A stretch of DNA of 33,726 bases, taken from NCBI GenBank assembly GCA_018064935.1, contig JAGHUF010000096.1:1-33726 (forward strand), read 5' to 3'. Of this stretch, positions 15,548-23,166 are shown in pieces; position 1 is the stretch's first letter; each line of letters starts with the position of its first letter. The stretch comes from Candidatus Merdinaster equi. GTDB taxonomy: Bacteria > Bacillota > Clostridia > Lachnospirales > Lachnospiraceae. Position numbers and translations under genes: made by a program. A model generated the notes under the pieces. It saw only the letters and a list, made by a program, of their open reading frames with translations. It was not told where the DNA came from and did not search any database.

Positions 15548-16825
15548 AGTTGTATCAGATTCAGATGCAGGTACTTCGGGGAGGGTAAGAAGAACTCTCT
15601 CTATGCAGTTCTTTCTAACCTTCATTGCCTCAATAATTGTACCATCTTCAAGTGTTACCTTATCATGCTCTTCGGGGAGACGCTCAAGCTCATTGATCAG
15701 AAGGCCACCAATTGAATCAAAATCCTCACATGTGAGTTCTATATCCAGAGCATCATCAATGTCGGATAATTTCATGCTTCCTTCGATGCTGTACGAGTTG
15801 GCGGAAAGCTGTCTAATTCTTTCCTCTTCATCCTTGTCATATTCATCTCGAATCTCACCGACAATTTCTTCAAGTAAATCTTCGAAAGTAATCATTCCAG
15901 CAGTGATACCATATTCATCAAGGACGATGCTGAGAGCCTGTCCTTTTTCTCTCATCTCAGACATAAGATCAGCTGTGGATTTGGTTTCATATGTGTAATG
16001 AACATTTCTAAGTAGAGACCGAACAGTAAAATTCTGTGTGTTTTTTCGAAGAAGCAGGTCCTTAACATTGATGATACCGATTATGTGATCCTTATCATCA
16101 TTCTCATAAACAGGGAAACGAGTGTACATGGTTTCGCGGTACAGCCTCATCAGTTCCTGATAGGTCGCATCTGCCGAAATGCATGTCATATGATTTCTTG
16201 GAATCATAATATCCTTTGCGTCCGACTCATCTAAGTCAAACACATTCTCTATCATTTCCATTTCTTCTTCTTCAATTGCGCCATCTTCCTGCCCAACATC
16301 CATCATTGTACGTATGTCCTGCTCGGTTAACTGAGCGCGTTTCTTCTTGTCGATCCCGAACATTTTGAGAAACAGTCCTGAGAATACATCGATGATGAAA
16401 ATTATAGGAGTTAGCAGAATCATCAATAAATTGATTATCCCGGCAAGAGCAAGCGCCATCTTCTCGGCATTGGCCATGGCCATAGTCTTAGGAAGTATTT
16501 CACCGAAAATAAGAATTAGGAAAGTGAGAATACCTGTAGCAACTGAAATGTATATGCTACCAAACAAATCCATTGCAATGGTGGTTGTTAATGCCGAAGC
16601 AGCAAGATTTACAACATTGTTTCCAATGAGAATGGCACTTAGCATCTTGGTATAGTGCTCTAAGACGTGATTAAGCCGAATGGCTTTTTTGTTTCCCTCA
16701 TCCATTAGCGAACGGACTCTTATATGACTTACAGTGGTAAGAGCTGTCTCACTGGATGAGAAAAAAGCAGATAAAATTAATAGTAATAACAGTATAACCA
16801 GTTTAATTACGAGGTTAACGTCCAT
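15530..16825 (-). CDS. CNNM/CorC-type (hemolysin family) membrane protein with CBS domains
   Basis: 431 residues on the - strand. The N-terminal DUF21/CNNM transmembrane domain (about residues 1-190; SAFFSSSETALTTVSHIRVR, GNNVVNLAASALTT) is the fold now linked to magnesium or other divalent-cation export. A CBS-domain pair follows (about 200-325; MIPRNHMTCISADATYQELM), then a CorC/HlyC C-terminal domain (about 335-415; SIEGSMKLSDIDDALDIEL). CBS domains usually bind adenine nucleotides and set transport activity. The old hemolysin name is historical. The only good start is the ATG at 16825, with GAAAGGA about 15 bases upstream, further than usual. It is divergent from secDF and the two promoters share a -35 site. 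Confident in family; the ion is inferred. Confidence 0.93.
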   Translation of the reverse strand: MDVNLVIKLVILLLLLILSAFFSSSETALTTVSHIRVRSLMDEGNKKAIRLNHVLEHYTKMLSAILIGNNVVNLAASALTTTIAMDLFGSIYISVATGILTFLILIFGEILPKTMAMANAEKMALALAGIINLLMILLTPIIFIIDVFSGLFLKMFGIDKKKRAQLTEQDIRTMMDVGQEDGAIEEEEMEMIENVFDLDESDAKDIMIPRNHMTCISADATYQELMRLYRETMYTRFPVYENDDKDHIIGIINVKDLLLRKNTQNFTVRSLLRNVHYTYETKSTADLMSEMREKGQALSIVLDEYGITAGMITFEDLLEEIVGEIRDEYDKDEEERIRQLSANSYSIEGSMKLSDIDDALDIELTCEDFDSIGGLLINELERLPEEHDKVTLEDGTIIEAMKVRKNCIERVLLTLPEVPASESDTTKSDSE

Positions 16826-16885
16826 ATTTGTTTAGAAGTTTTCCTTTCGAGGATGAACGGGATAATGCCCCGAATCCTTGTATTT

Positions 16886-16915
16886 ACTGTACTACAAGCC
16901 GATTTTGCTTGTCAA
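16886..16915 (-). promoter_or_regulatory. Promoter of the CNNM/CorC gene
   Basis: Read on the - strand: TTGACA (16915-16910), an 18-bp spacer and TACAGT (16891-16886). The -35 is a perfect consensus and occupies the same bases as the secDF -35 on the other strand. Confidence 0.55.
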
Positions 16916-16938
16916 GATTAGGGGCACTGTGCTATACT
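16909..16938 (+). promoter_or_regulatory. Promoter of secDF
   Basis: TTGTCA (16909-16914), an 18-bp spacer and TATACT (16933-16938) with T-G-C just before it (extended -10). A start near 16945 excludes longer in-frame starts such as 16878 and supports the ATG at 16992. Confidence 0.6.
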
Positions 16939-16991
16939 TATTTGGCTTGCGAAATGTTATCAAACAGCAAGAAAAAGGAGATTTACAGGAA

Positions 16992-19238
16992 ATGAAAAAG
17001 AGTAACGGATTAATAGCACTTATCGTTACGATCCTTGCGACTGCAGGACTTGGTTTCCTTGCCTTTGTTGGTACAGGAAATGGCGGTTCTATCAATAATA
17101 TTAAGCAGGGTCTGGATTTGGCTGGTGGCGTTAGTATTACCTATGAGGTAAAGGGTGAGGCAGATCCTTCTATTGAGGATATGTCTGATACCGTTTATAA
17201 GCTGCAGCAGAGAGTAGAGCATTATTCAACGGAAGCTCAGGTTTATCAGGAAGGATCAAACAGAATCAGCATAGAGATTCCTGGTGAGTATGATGCAGAA
17301 GCAGTTCTGGCAGAGCTTGGAAAGCCTGGCTCATTGTATTTCATCATTGAGAAGGATGATGAAGGAAATGACAACTATGCCTATGGTTATTCCATGGATG
17401 AAGCTGGTAATCTTGTAAATGCAGATTATTATCTGAACAAAGATATCGAAACCTTGATGAATGAAGGTTCTATCATCCTGGTTGGTACAGATGTTAAGAG
17501 TGCAAATGCTGGTTCACAGACAGATTCGCTGACTGGCAATTCAAAATATGTTGTTCAGTTGTCACTTACACCTGAAGGAACAGAGAAATTTGCACAGGCT
17601 ACCAAAAAGGCACATGAGAATGGCTGGACCATCGGTATCTACTATGATGGTAAGTTTATAAGTGTTCCAAGAGTTGATGATGAGATTACAAGTGGAGATG
17701 CTATTATTTCCGGTAATTTTGAATATAGCGATGCAGAGAAGCTTGCTTCAAACATTCGTATCGGTGGACTTAAGCTTGTACTTGAAGAGCTTTCTTCGAA
17801 TGTAGTTGGAGCTCAGCTCGGAAGCAAGGCAATCAGCACAAGTATTCTTGCTGGTCTTATCGGACTTGCATGTATCATTTTATTTATGCTGATTGTATAT
17901 AGAATTCCTGGCGTGGCAGCGACCATTTCTCTGGTTGTATATACAGTACTTACAGTTCTTTTCCTTGATTTCTTTAAGATTACACTTACTCTGCCAGGTA
18001 TTGCAGGTATCATCCTGTCAATTGGTATGGCAGTAGATGCAAACGTTATTATCTTCTCACGTATCAGAGAAGAGCTTGCTACTGGAAAGACAGTTAAGAG
18101 TTCTATAGATAACGGTTTCAAAAAAGCACTTTCAGCAATTATCGATGGAAATGTTACAACTCTGATAGCTGCTATTGTACTTATGATTATGGGTTCAGGT
18201 TCAGTTAAGGGCTTTGCTCAGACCTTGACACTTGGTATTATCCTGTCAATGTTTACTGCACTTGTTATCTGCAGACTTGTCCTTAAGAGCTTGTTCGCAA
18301 TTGGCTGTACATCTGAGAAAATGTACGGTGTTGCAAAAGAGAAAAAGTCAATTAAGTTTATTAGCAAGAAGCCTGTTTTCTTCGTAATCTCACTTGCAGT
18401 TATTGTTTCAGGACTTGTATTCATGTTCGTCAAGGGACTCAACTTGAGCCTTGAATTTGCTGGTGGTACTTCATTCAATGTCACCTTCCCTCAGGAATAT
18501 TCACTCGAGGAGATTGATAATACAATCAAGCCTGCTGTAGCAGAGGTGATTGGAAGCAATAATATTCAGGCATCCAAGGTCAAGGATTCGTCAGCTGTTT
18601 CAATTAAGACTATTGGGCTGACACCTGAGAAGACAACAGAAGTAATTGAGATGTTACAGAATCAGTTCGGTGTAACTGAGGGAATTGAGCATCAGTTTAT
18701 ATCAGCAACTATCAGTAATGAAATGAGTCGTGATGCAATCGTAGCCGTAATTGTAGCAGCGATTCTCATGATGCTGTACATATGGCTTAGATTCCGTGAT
18801 CTTAGATTTGCTACAAGTTCAGTTCTTGCACTTGTGCATGACGTTCTTGTGGTACTTGCATTCTATGTATTCTCAAGAATTGCAATCGGATCAACTTTCA
18901 TTGCATGTATGCTTACAATCATCGGTTACTCAATCAATGCTACAATCGTAATCTTTGACCGTATCCGTGAGAATATGAAGATTATGGGTAAGAAGGCTGA
19001 TCTTGCTGAGGTGGCAAATAAGTCAATTACTCAGACACTTACAAGAAGTATCTATACTTCACTTACTACCTTCGTGTCAGTATTATTCCTTTACATCTTA
19101 GGTGTTCCAGCAATTCAGGATTTTGCTCTTCCACTTATTGTTGGTATCATCTGTGGTGGATATTCTTCAGTATGTATTGCAGGTGCGCTGTGGTATGTCA
19201 TGAAGAAGCATATCGGTGGCAAGAAGGCTGCGAAGTAA
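16992..19238 (+). CDS. secDF: Fused protein translocase subunit SecDF
   Basis: 748-residue fusion of SecD and SecF, as in Bacillus (about 737 residues). It uses the proton gradient to help pull proteins through SecYEG. The SecD half starts with a membrane helix, then the extracytoplasmic P1 region (IKQGLDLAGGVSITYEV) and a six-helix bundle with GMAVDANVIIFSRIREEL at about residue 345. The SecF half begins at about 455, with LEFAGGTSFNVTFP and the second signature GYSINATIVIFDRIREN at about 645. The conserved aspartate in the first signature belongs to the proton path. The start is the ATG at 16992, with AAGGAG about 11 bases upstream and downstream of the predicted transcription start. yajC is not adjacent. 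A terminator follows. Confidence 0.97.
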   Translation: MKKSNGLIALIVTILATAGLGFLAFVGTGNGGSINNIKQGLDLAGGVSITYEVKGEADPSIEDMSDTVYKLQQRVEHYSTEAQVYQEGSNRISIEIPGEYDAEAVLAELGKPGSLYFIIEKDDEGNDNYAYGYSMDEAGNLVNADYYLNKDIETLMNEGSIILVGTDVKSANAGSQTDSLTGNSKYVVQLSLTPEGTEKFAQATKKAHENGWTIGIYYDGKFISVPRVDDEITSGDAIISGNFEYSDAEKLASNIRIGGLKLVLEELSSNVVGAQLGSKAISTSILAGLIGLACIILFMLIVYRIPGVAATISLVVYTVLTVLFLDFFKITLTLPGIAGIILSIGMAVDANVIIFSRIREELATGKTVKSSIDNGFKKALSAIIDGNVTTLIAAIVLMIMGSGSVKGFAQTLTLGIILSMFTALVICRLVLKSLFAIGCTSEKMYGVAKEKKSIKFISKKPVFFVISLAVIVSGLVFMFVKGLNLSLEFAGGTSFNVTFPQEYSLEEIDNTIKPAVAEVIGSNNIQASKVKDSSAVSIKTIGLTPEKTTEVIEMLQNQFGVTEGIEHQFISATISNEMSRDAIVAVIVAAILMMLYIWLRFRDLRFATSSVLALVHDVLVVLAFYVFSRIAIGSTFIACMLTIIGYSINATIVIFDRIRENMKIMGKKADLAEVANKSITQTLTRSIYTSLTTFVSVLFLYILGVPAIQDFALPLIVGIICGGYSSVCIAGALWYVMKKHIGGKKAAK

Positions 19239-19262
19239 TTTGCTTTATCAATTATGAAGAAG

Positions 19263-19295
19263 ACACAGTGTGGGAAACTGCACTGTGTTTTTTTT
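19263..19295 (+). terminator. Rho-independent terminator after secDF
   Basis: ACACAGTG (19263-19270) pairs perfectly with CACTGTGT (19281-19288) around a 10-base loop, followed by a run of T through 19295. Confidence 0.9.
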
Positions 19296-19301
19296 ATCGC
19301 A

Positions 19302-19383
19302 GAGCCGACAATGGGAAGATGACAGTTAATGCTGTCCGCCGGCTCGCGAGACGAGTAGGACAGTAATGCTTCCTGCCTACGCG
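19302..19383. other. Structured intergenic element with an imperfect direct repeat
   Basis: GAGCCG (19302-19307) pairs with CGGCTC (19340-19345), enclosing the hairpin GACAG/CTGTC (19321-19325, 19332-19336). A second hairpin uses GTAGG/CCTAC (19355-19359, 19376-19380). The two hairpins share an imperfect direct repeat, GACAGTTAATGCTGTCC... at 19321-19348 against GACAGTAATGCTTCCT... at 19359-19383. It is more GC-rich than its surroundings and lies between the secDF terminator and the recJ promoter. No known RNA family was recognised. Confidence 0.3.
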
Positions 19384-19409
19384 ATTGGCACGCATACTAA
19401 AACAAAACA

Positions 19410-19418
19410 TGGTAGAAT
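19410..19418 (+). promoter_or_regulatory. Candidate recJ promoter (extended -10)
   Basis: T-G-G-TAGAAT forms an extended -10. No good -35 lies at 16-18 bp; TTGGCA at 19385-19390 is 22 bp away, which is too far. Confidence 0.35.
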
Positions 19419-19470
19419 ATGAGAGGCGAATGTAATTCTTCGCACAAGTCTTCTAGATATGAGGGTGAAA

Positions 19471-21231
19471 ATGGAAGAAAAGTGGTTCCTTACAACAAAA
19501 AAAGCAGATTTTAACGGTATAGGAAAGCGGTTTGGAATAGACCCGGTTGTCGCACGAATTATCAGAAACAGGGATATTGTATCTGAAGAGGATATAAGAC
19601 AATTTCTTGAGGGAGATTTATCGGACATCCCGGATAGTAAGCTGTTTGCAGATATGGACAAGGCCATAGATGTTTTTCAGTGTCATCGCGATGAGAAAAT
19701 ACGTATCATTGGAGACTATGATATAGATGGTGTGTGTTCGACGTACATATTGGTGCGTGGACTTAGAGAGTTAAGATGTCAAGTGGATGCTGCTATTCCA
19801 CATAGGATACAGGATGGATACGGGTTAAATGACAGGCTGATTGACGAGGCGCATGATGATGGCGTTTCCATGATTATCACCTGTGATAATGGCATTTCAG
19901 CCAAAGAGCAGATTGCCCACGCTAAAAAGCTTGGGATGACTGTTATTGTTACTGATCATCATGAAGTACCCTATGAGGAAAAGGAAGGAATTAAGAGTCA
20001 GCTTCTTCCTCCTGCGGATGCGGTTGTCGATCCAAAGAGGGATGATTGTCAGTATCCTAACAGTGGAATATGTGGCGGTTTTGTTGCATTTCATTTTATT
20101 AGAGCTCTTTATGAGAGACTTGAATATGACAATCAGGAGCTCATGGGAGAGTTTGCAGAAATCGCTGCCTTTGCGACTGTTGGTGATGTAATGCAGCTTA
20201 AAGGTGAGAACAGGATTCTAGTCAAGGAAGGGCTAAGCAGGATGAAACGATCTGCCAATCTTGGACTGAGGAGTCTTATCAAGGTCTGCGAGCTCAGTGG
20301 CAAGGATATTACTGCATATCACCTTGGATTTATTATTGGTCCATGCCTTAATGCAACTGGAAGACTTGATTCAGCGCAAAGAGCATTGGAACTGCTTATG
20401 TCTGACAGTGAAAATGAAGCTATGCATATTGCGATTGAGCTGAAAAGCATGAATGACTCAAGAAAGGATCTCACAGCCAAGGGAGTGGATGAGGCCATGA
20501 AGGCAATGGAGAACTGGGATTTGGATAGAAAGCCAGTAATCGTGTTATATCTGCCTTCCGTGCATGAGTCCTTGGCGGGAATAATTGCTGGAAGGGTTAG
20601 AGAAGTATATAATCATCCTACTTTTATCCTGACTGATGGAGAAGATGGAATAAAAGGATCAGGGCGTTCTGTAGAAGGGTATGATATGTTTGAGGAACTG
20701 ACCCAGGTGAAAGAGTATCTAACCAAATTTGGAGGACATACGCTTGCGGCAGGGCTCTCACTCGACAAGGCTAAGCTGGATGATTTTATCAATGCAATTA
20801 ATGAGAAATGCAATGTCGACAAAGAAGCATATATCAAAAAAGTGCATATAGATGTCAATATGCCACTATCTTATGTGACGGAGAGTCTTGTCAATCAGCT
20901 TGGAATTCTTGAACCATTTGGTATGGGTAATCCTAAACCGATATTTGCACAGAGCAATCTTAGCGTCACGGGAGTTTCGTGCATTGGCAACACTAATCGT
21001 GTGATGAAACTGAAGGTTCATGGTGAAGACGGAAGAGAGTTTGTGCTTACTCTTTTTTCGGGACATGAGGTTTTTGACGAGTATATAATTGCAAAATATT
21101 CAAAAGAGGAGCTAGAACAGCTCTATACTGGTAATGCGACTAATGTTGCTCTGTCGGTTTTGTACTATCCTGACATCAACGAATATAAGGGTAGAAGAAG
21201 CATTCAATTCGTTGTACAGGGGTATAAATAA
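19471..21231 (+). CDS. recJ: Single-stranded-DNA-specific exonuclease RecJ
   Basis: 586-residue DHH-superfamily 5'-3' exonuclease acting on single-stranded DNA in recombination and mismatch or base-excision repair. The metal-binding motifs are visible: G-D-Y-D-I-D-G at residues 81-87 (motif I) and T-D-H-H at 161-164 (DHH motif). Further on are GICGGFVAFHF, a DHHA1 region with GSGRSVEGYDMFEEL and FGGHTLAAGLSL, and a C-terminal OB-like part. I chose the ATG at 19471, preceded by GAGGGTG; the ATG at 19459 lacks a ribosome site and includes part of this one. It appears to be its own unit, after the secDF terminator. It is shorter than the longest Firmicute RecJ forms, with the core complete. Confidence 0.95.
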   Translation: MEEKWFLTTKKADFNGIGKRFGIDPVVARIIRNRDIVSEEDIRQFLEGDLSDIPDSKLFADMDKAIDVFQCHRDEKIRIIGDYDIDGVCSTYILVRGLRELRCQVDAAIPHRIQDGYGLNDRLIDEAHDDGVSMIITCDNGISAKEQIAHAKKLGMTVIVTDHHEVPYEEKEGIKSQLLPPADAVVDPKRDDCQYPNSGICGGFVAFHFIRALYERLEYDNQELMGEFAEIAAFATVGDVMQLKGENRILVKEGLSRMKRSANLGLRSLIKVCELSGKDITAYHLGFIIGPCLNATGRLDSAQRALELLMSDSENEAMHIAIELKSMNDSRKDLTAKGVDEAMKAMENWDLDRKPVIVLYLPSVHESLAGIIAGRVREVYNHPTFILTDGEDGIKGSGRSVEGYDMFEELTQVKEYLTKFGGHTLAAGLSLDKAKLDDFINAINEKCNVDKEAYIKKVHIDVNMPLSYVTESLVNQLGILEPFGMGNPKPIFAQSNLSVTGVSCIGNTNRVMKLKVHGEDGREFVLTLFSGHEVFDEYIIAKYSKEELEQLYTGNATNVALSVLYYPDINEYKGRRSIQFVVQGYK

Positions 21232-21250
21232 ACTCGGGTTGCATCGAGTT
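21231..21250. other. Inverted repeat at the end of recJ
   Basis: AACTCG (21231-21236) and CGAGTT (21245-21250) form a perfect 6-bp stem whose first base is the last base of the recJ stop codon. No T-tract follows, so it is not called a terminator. Confidence 0.3.
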
Positions 21251-21328
21251 GTGTGAAAGAGAACGTATGCGGTTTGCTACAAAATATGGTGTCTGAGTGC
21301 CTGTAAGGTGGAATGATAAGGCAAAATG

Positions 21329-21337
21329 TGGTAAAAT
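21329..21337 (+). promoter_or_regulatory. Candidate promoter of the GH13 gene (extended -10)
   Basis: T-G-G-TAAAAT about 48 bases before the ATG, inside G-T-G-G-T-A as in the chemoreceptor promoter. The -35 region (TGGAAT, 17 bp away) is poor. Confidence 0.35.
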
Positions 21338-21384
21338 TAAAAAGTGAATTTTAGCACAATAATACGAAAAAGGAAGATTAGAAA

Positions 21385-23151
21385 ATGGCTTGGTACGATG
21401 AGGCGATATTTTATCATATTTACCCGTTAGGAATGCTGGATGCTCCTAAGGAGAATTCCTATGGAGAACCTGTTCACAGACTCCGTGAATTAAAAAAATG
21501 GATTCCATATTATAAAGAGCTGGGAATAAATGCTATATATATTGGACCTTTGTTTGAATCGGTAGGTCATGGATATGAAACTACTGACTACAGAAAGCTT
21601 GATTCGAGACTTGGTGATAATGATGATCTTAAGCAGTTTGTTAAGGACTGCCATAAAGAAGGAATCCATGTGATATTTGATGGTGTATTTAATCATGTCG
21701 GAAGAGATTTCTTCGCCTTCAAGGATCTCAAGCAAAACAGAGAGAATTCAAGATATAAGGATTGGTTCCTGAATGTAAACTTCTGGAACAATAATGAATA
21801 TAATGATGGCTTCAGCTACGAGAACTGGGGAGGCTACAACCTTCTTGTTAAGCTCAATCAGAGAAATCCTGAAGTCAAGGATTATATAAGAGACGTTATC
21901 AAGTTCTGGGTAAGTGAATTCGATGTGGATGGAATTCGTCTTGATGCGGCTGATGTTCTTGATTTTGACTATATGAAGATGTTAAGACAGGTTGCAAACG
22001 AGGTTAAACCTGATTTCTGGCTCATGGGAGAAGTTATCCATGGAGATTACTCAAGATGGGTTAATGACGGAACTCTTCATGCGGTTACGAATTACACACT
22101 TCATAAGGCGCTTTTCTCTGGACATAATGATCATAACTATTTTGAAATTGCACATACAGTAAAGCGTCTGTATGAGATGGGTGGTAACAGACCAGATGGT
22201 CTTAGACTCTACAATTTCTCTGATAATCATGATGTGGAGCGAATTATCAATAAGATTAATAATAAAGCAGCCTACTATCCAGTACATATTCTCGTATATA
22301 CTTTGCCTGGAGTTCCATCTATCTATTATGGTTCTGAGTGCGGAATAGAGGGTAGAAAAGAAAAAGGCTCAGATGCATCGCTGAGGCCTGCACTTAATTT
22401 TGATAATTACAAAAATGCAGTGAAGGAGAATGACTATGCTTCCTTCATTTCGAGACTGTCTAAGATTAGAAAGGTATTGCCAGCACTTTCATATGGCGAT
22501 TACAGAGAATCAATGCTGACGAATAGGCAGTATGCATATACAAGAAACTGTGGCGATTCATGTGTCATTGTGACAGTCAATAATGATGACAATCAGGCTA
22601 CCATCAATGGAAGAGGAGCAAAGGACGGTAACTATGTTGGAGCACTTTCAGGCAATAAGCTCAGCGTATGTGGTGGCAATTATTCGGCCGAGGTTCCTGG
22701 AAACTATGGAGAGATATGGGTGCCTGAAAACGAGGCTGGTGCACTTATTGGAGATATTAAGGAAAAGCCTATTAAGAGTGCGAAGGTTGCAGCAACACCT
22801 GTTTCCATAGCACCTGTTTCCATAGCACCTGTTACCATAGAACCTGTTGCCAATAAGAGCGATACTGCAAAGAATCAGGATATAGTGCAGAAGCAGGATT
22901 CTCAGAAAACTCAGCAAACAACAAAGGGCGGTGCCGCTGCAAAATATAACCTTGATGTGAAATATTCTGCATATAATCCTGACGAGATTGCATCCAGAAA
23001 TGATTATGATGCTATGACAATTGAAGAACTGCAGGTTGCAATTCTTGAGAAGATGGCACACAACGGATCAGTTAATGATCAGATGATTAAGACAGTAATG
23101 GATAATGTATATCTGGATTCGCTTAAAAACTGGGTTAAGAGTTTTAGATAG
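21385..23151 (+). CDS. GH13 family alpha-glucan-active glycoside hydrolase with an unusual C-terminal extension
   Basis: 588-residue protein without a signal peptide, so cytoplasmic. The TIM-barrel has the GH13 conserved regions: DGVFNHVG, GIRLDAADVL with nucleophile D187, GEVIHGD with acid/base E216, and FSDNHDVERI with H282-D283. This suits hydrolysis of alpha-1,4-linked oligosaccharides such as imported maltodextrins; precise specificity (cyclomaltodextrinase, neopullulanase, maltogenic amylase) cannot be set. A beta domain ends near residue 455. It is followed by a Pro/Val/Ile-rich repeat linker, a Gln-rich stretch and a 65-residue helical end (MTIEELQVAILEKMAHNG...) that is not part of a normal amylase. 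The ATG at 21385 has AAAGGAAG upstream. priA follows after 15 bases. No transporter or regulator of maltodextrins is nearby. Confidence 0.9.
   Translation: MAWYDEAIFYHIYPLGMLDAPKENSYGEPVHRLRELKKWIPYYKELGINAIYIGPLFESVGHGYETTDYRKLDSRLGDNDDLKQFVKDCHKEGIHVIFDGVFNHVGRDFFAFKDLKQNRENSRYKDWFLNVNFWNNNEYNDGFSYENWGGYNLLVKLNQRNPEVKDYIRDVIKFWVSEFDVDGIRLDAADVLDFDYMKMLRQVANEVKPDFWLMGEVIHGDYSRWVNDGTLHAVTNYTLHKALFSGHNDHNYFEIAHTVKRLYEMGGNRPDGLRLYNFSDNHDVERIINKINNKAAYYPVHILVYTLPGVPSIYYGSECGIEGRKEKGSDASLRPALNFDNYKNAVKENDYASFISRLSKIRKVLPALSYGDYRESMLTNRQYAYTRNCGDSCVIVTVNNDDNQATINGRGAKDGNYVGALSGNKLSVCGGNYSAEVPGNYGEIWVPENEAGALIGDIKEKPIKSAKVAATPVSIAPVSIAPVTIEPVANKSDTAKNQDIVQKQDSQKTQQTTKGGAAAKYNLDVKYSAYNPDEIASRNDYDAMTIEELQVAILEKMAHNGSVNDQMIKTVMDNVYLDSLKNWVKSFR
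22796..22855 (+). repeat. In-frame 15-bp tandem repeat in the GH13 linker
   Basis: Units of cacctgtttccatag at 22796, 22811 and 22826 (the last with one change), then a diverged fourth at 22841, encode A-P-V-S-I style units in the linker between the catalytic part and the C-terminal extension. Confidence 0.85.
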
Positions 23152-23166
23152 AATAAATAGAATTAT

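Noticed and set aside
16878-16991. Longer N-terminus for SecDF
   Set aside because: It would start upstream of the predicted transcription start, and the added residues do not resemble SecD.
22796-22855. CRISPR-like repeats
   Set aside because: Units are 15 bp, directly tandem without spacers and lie in a coding frame.
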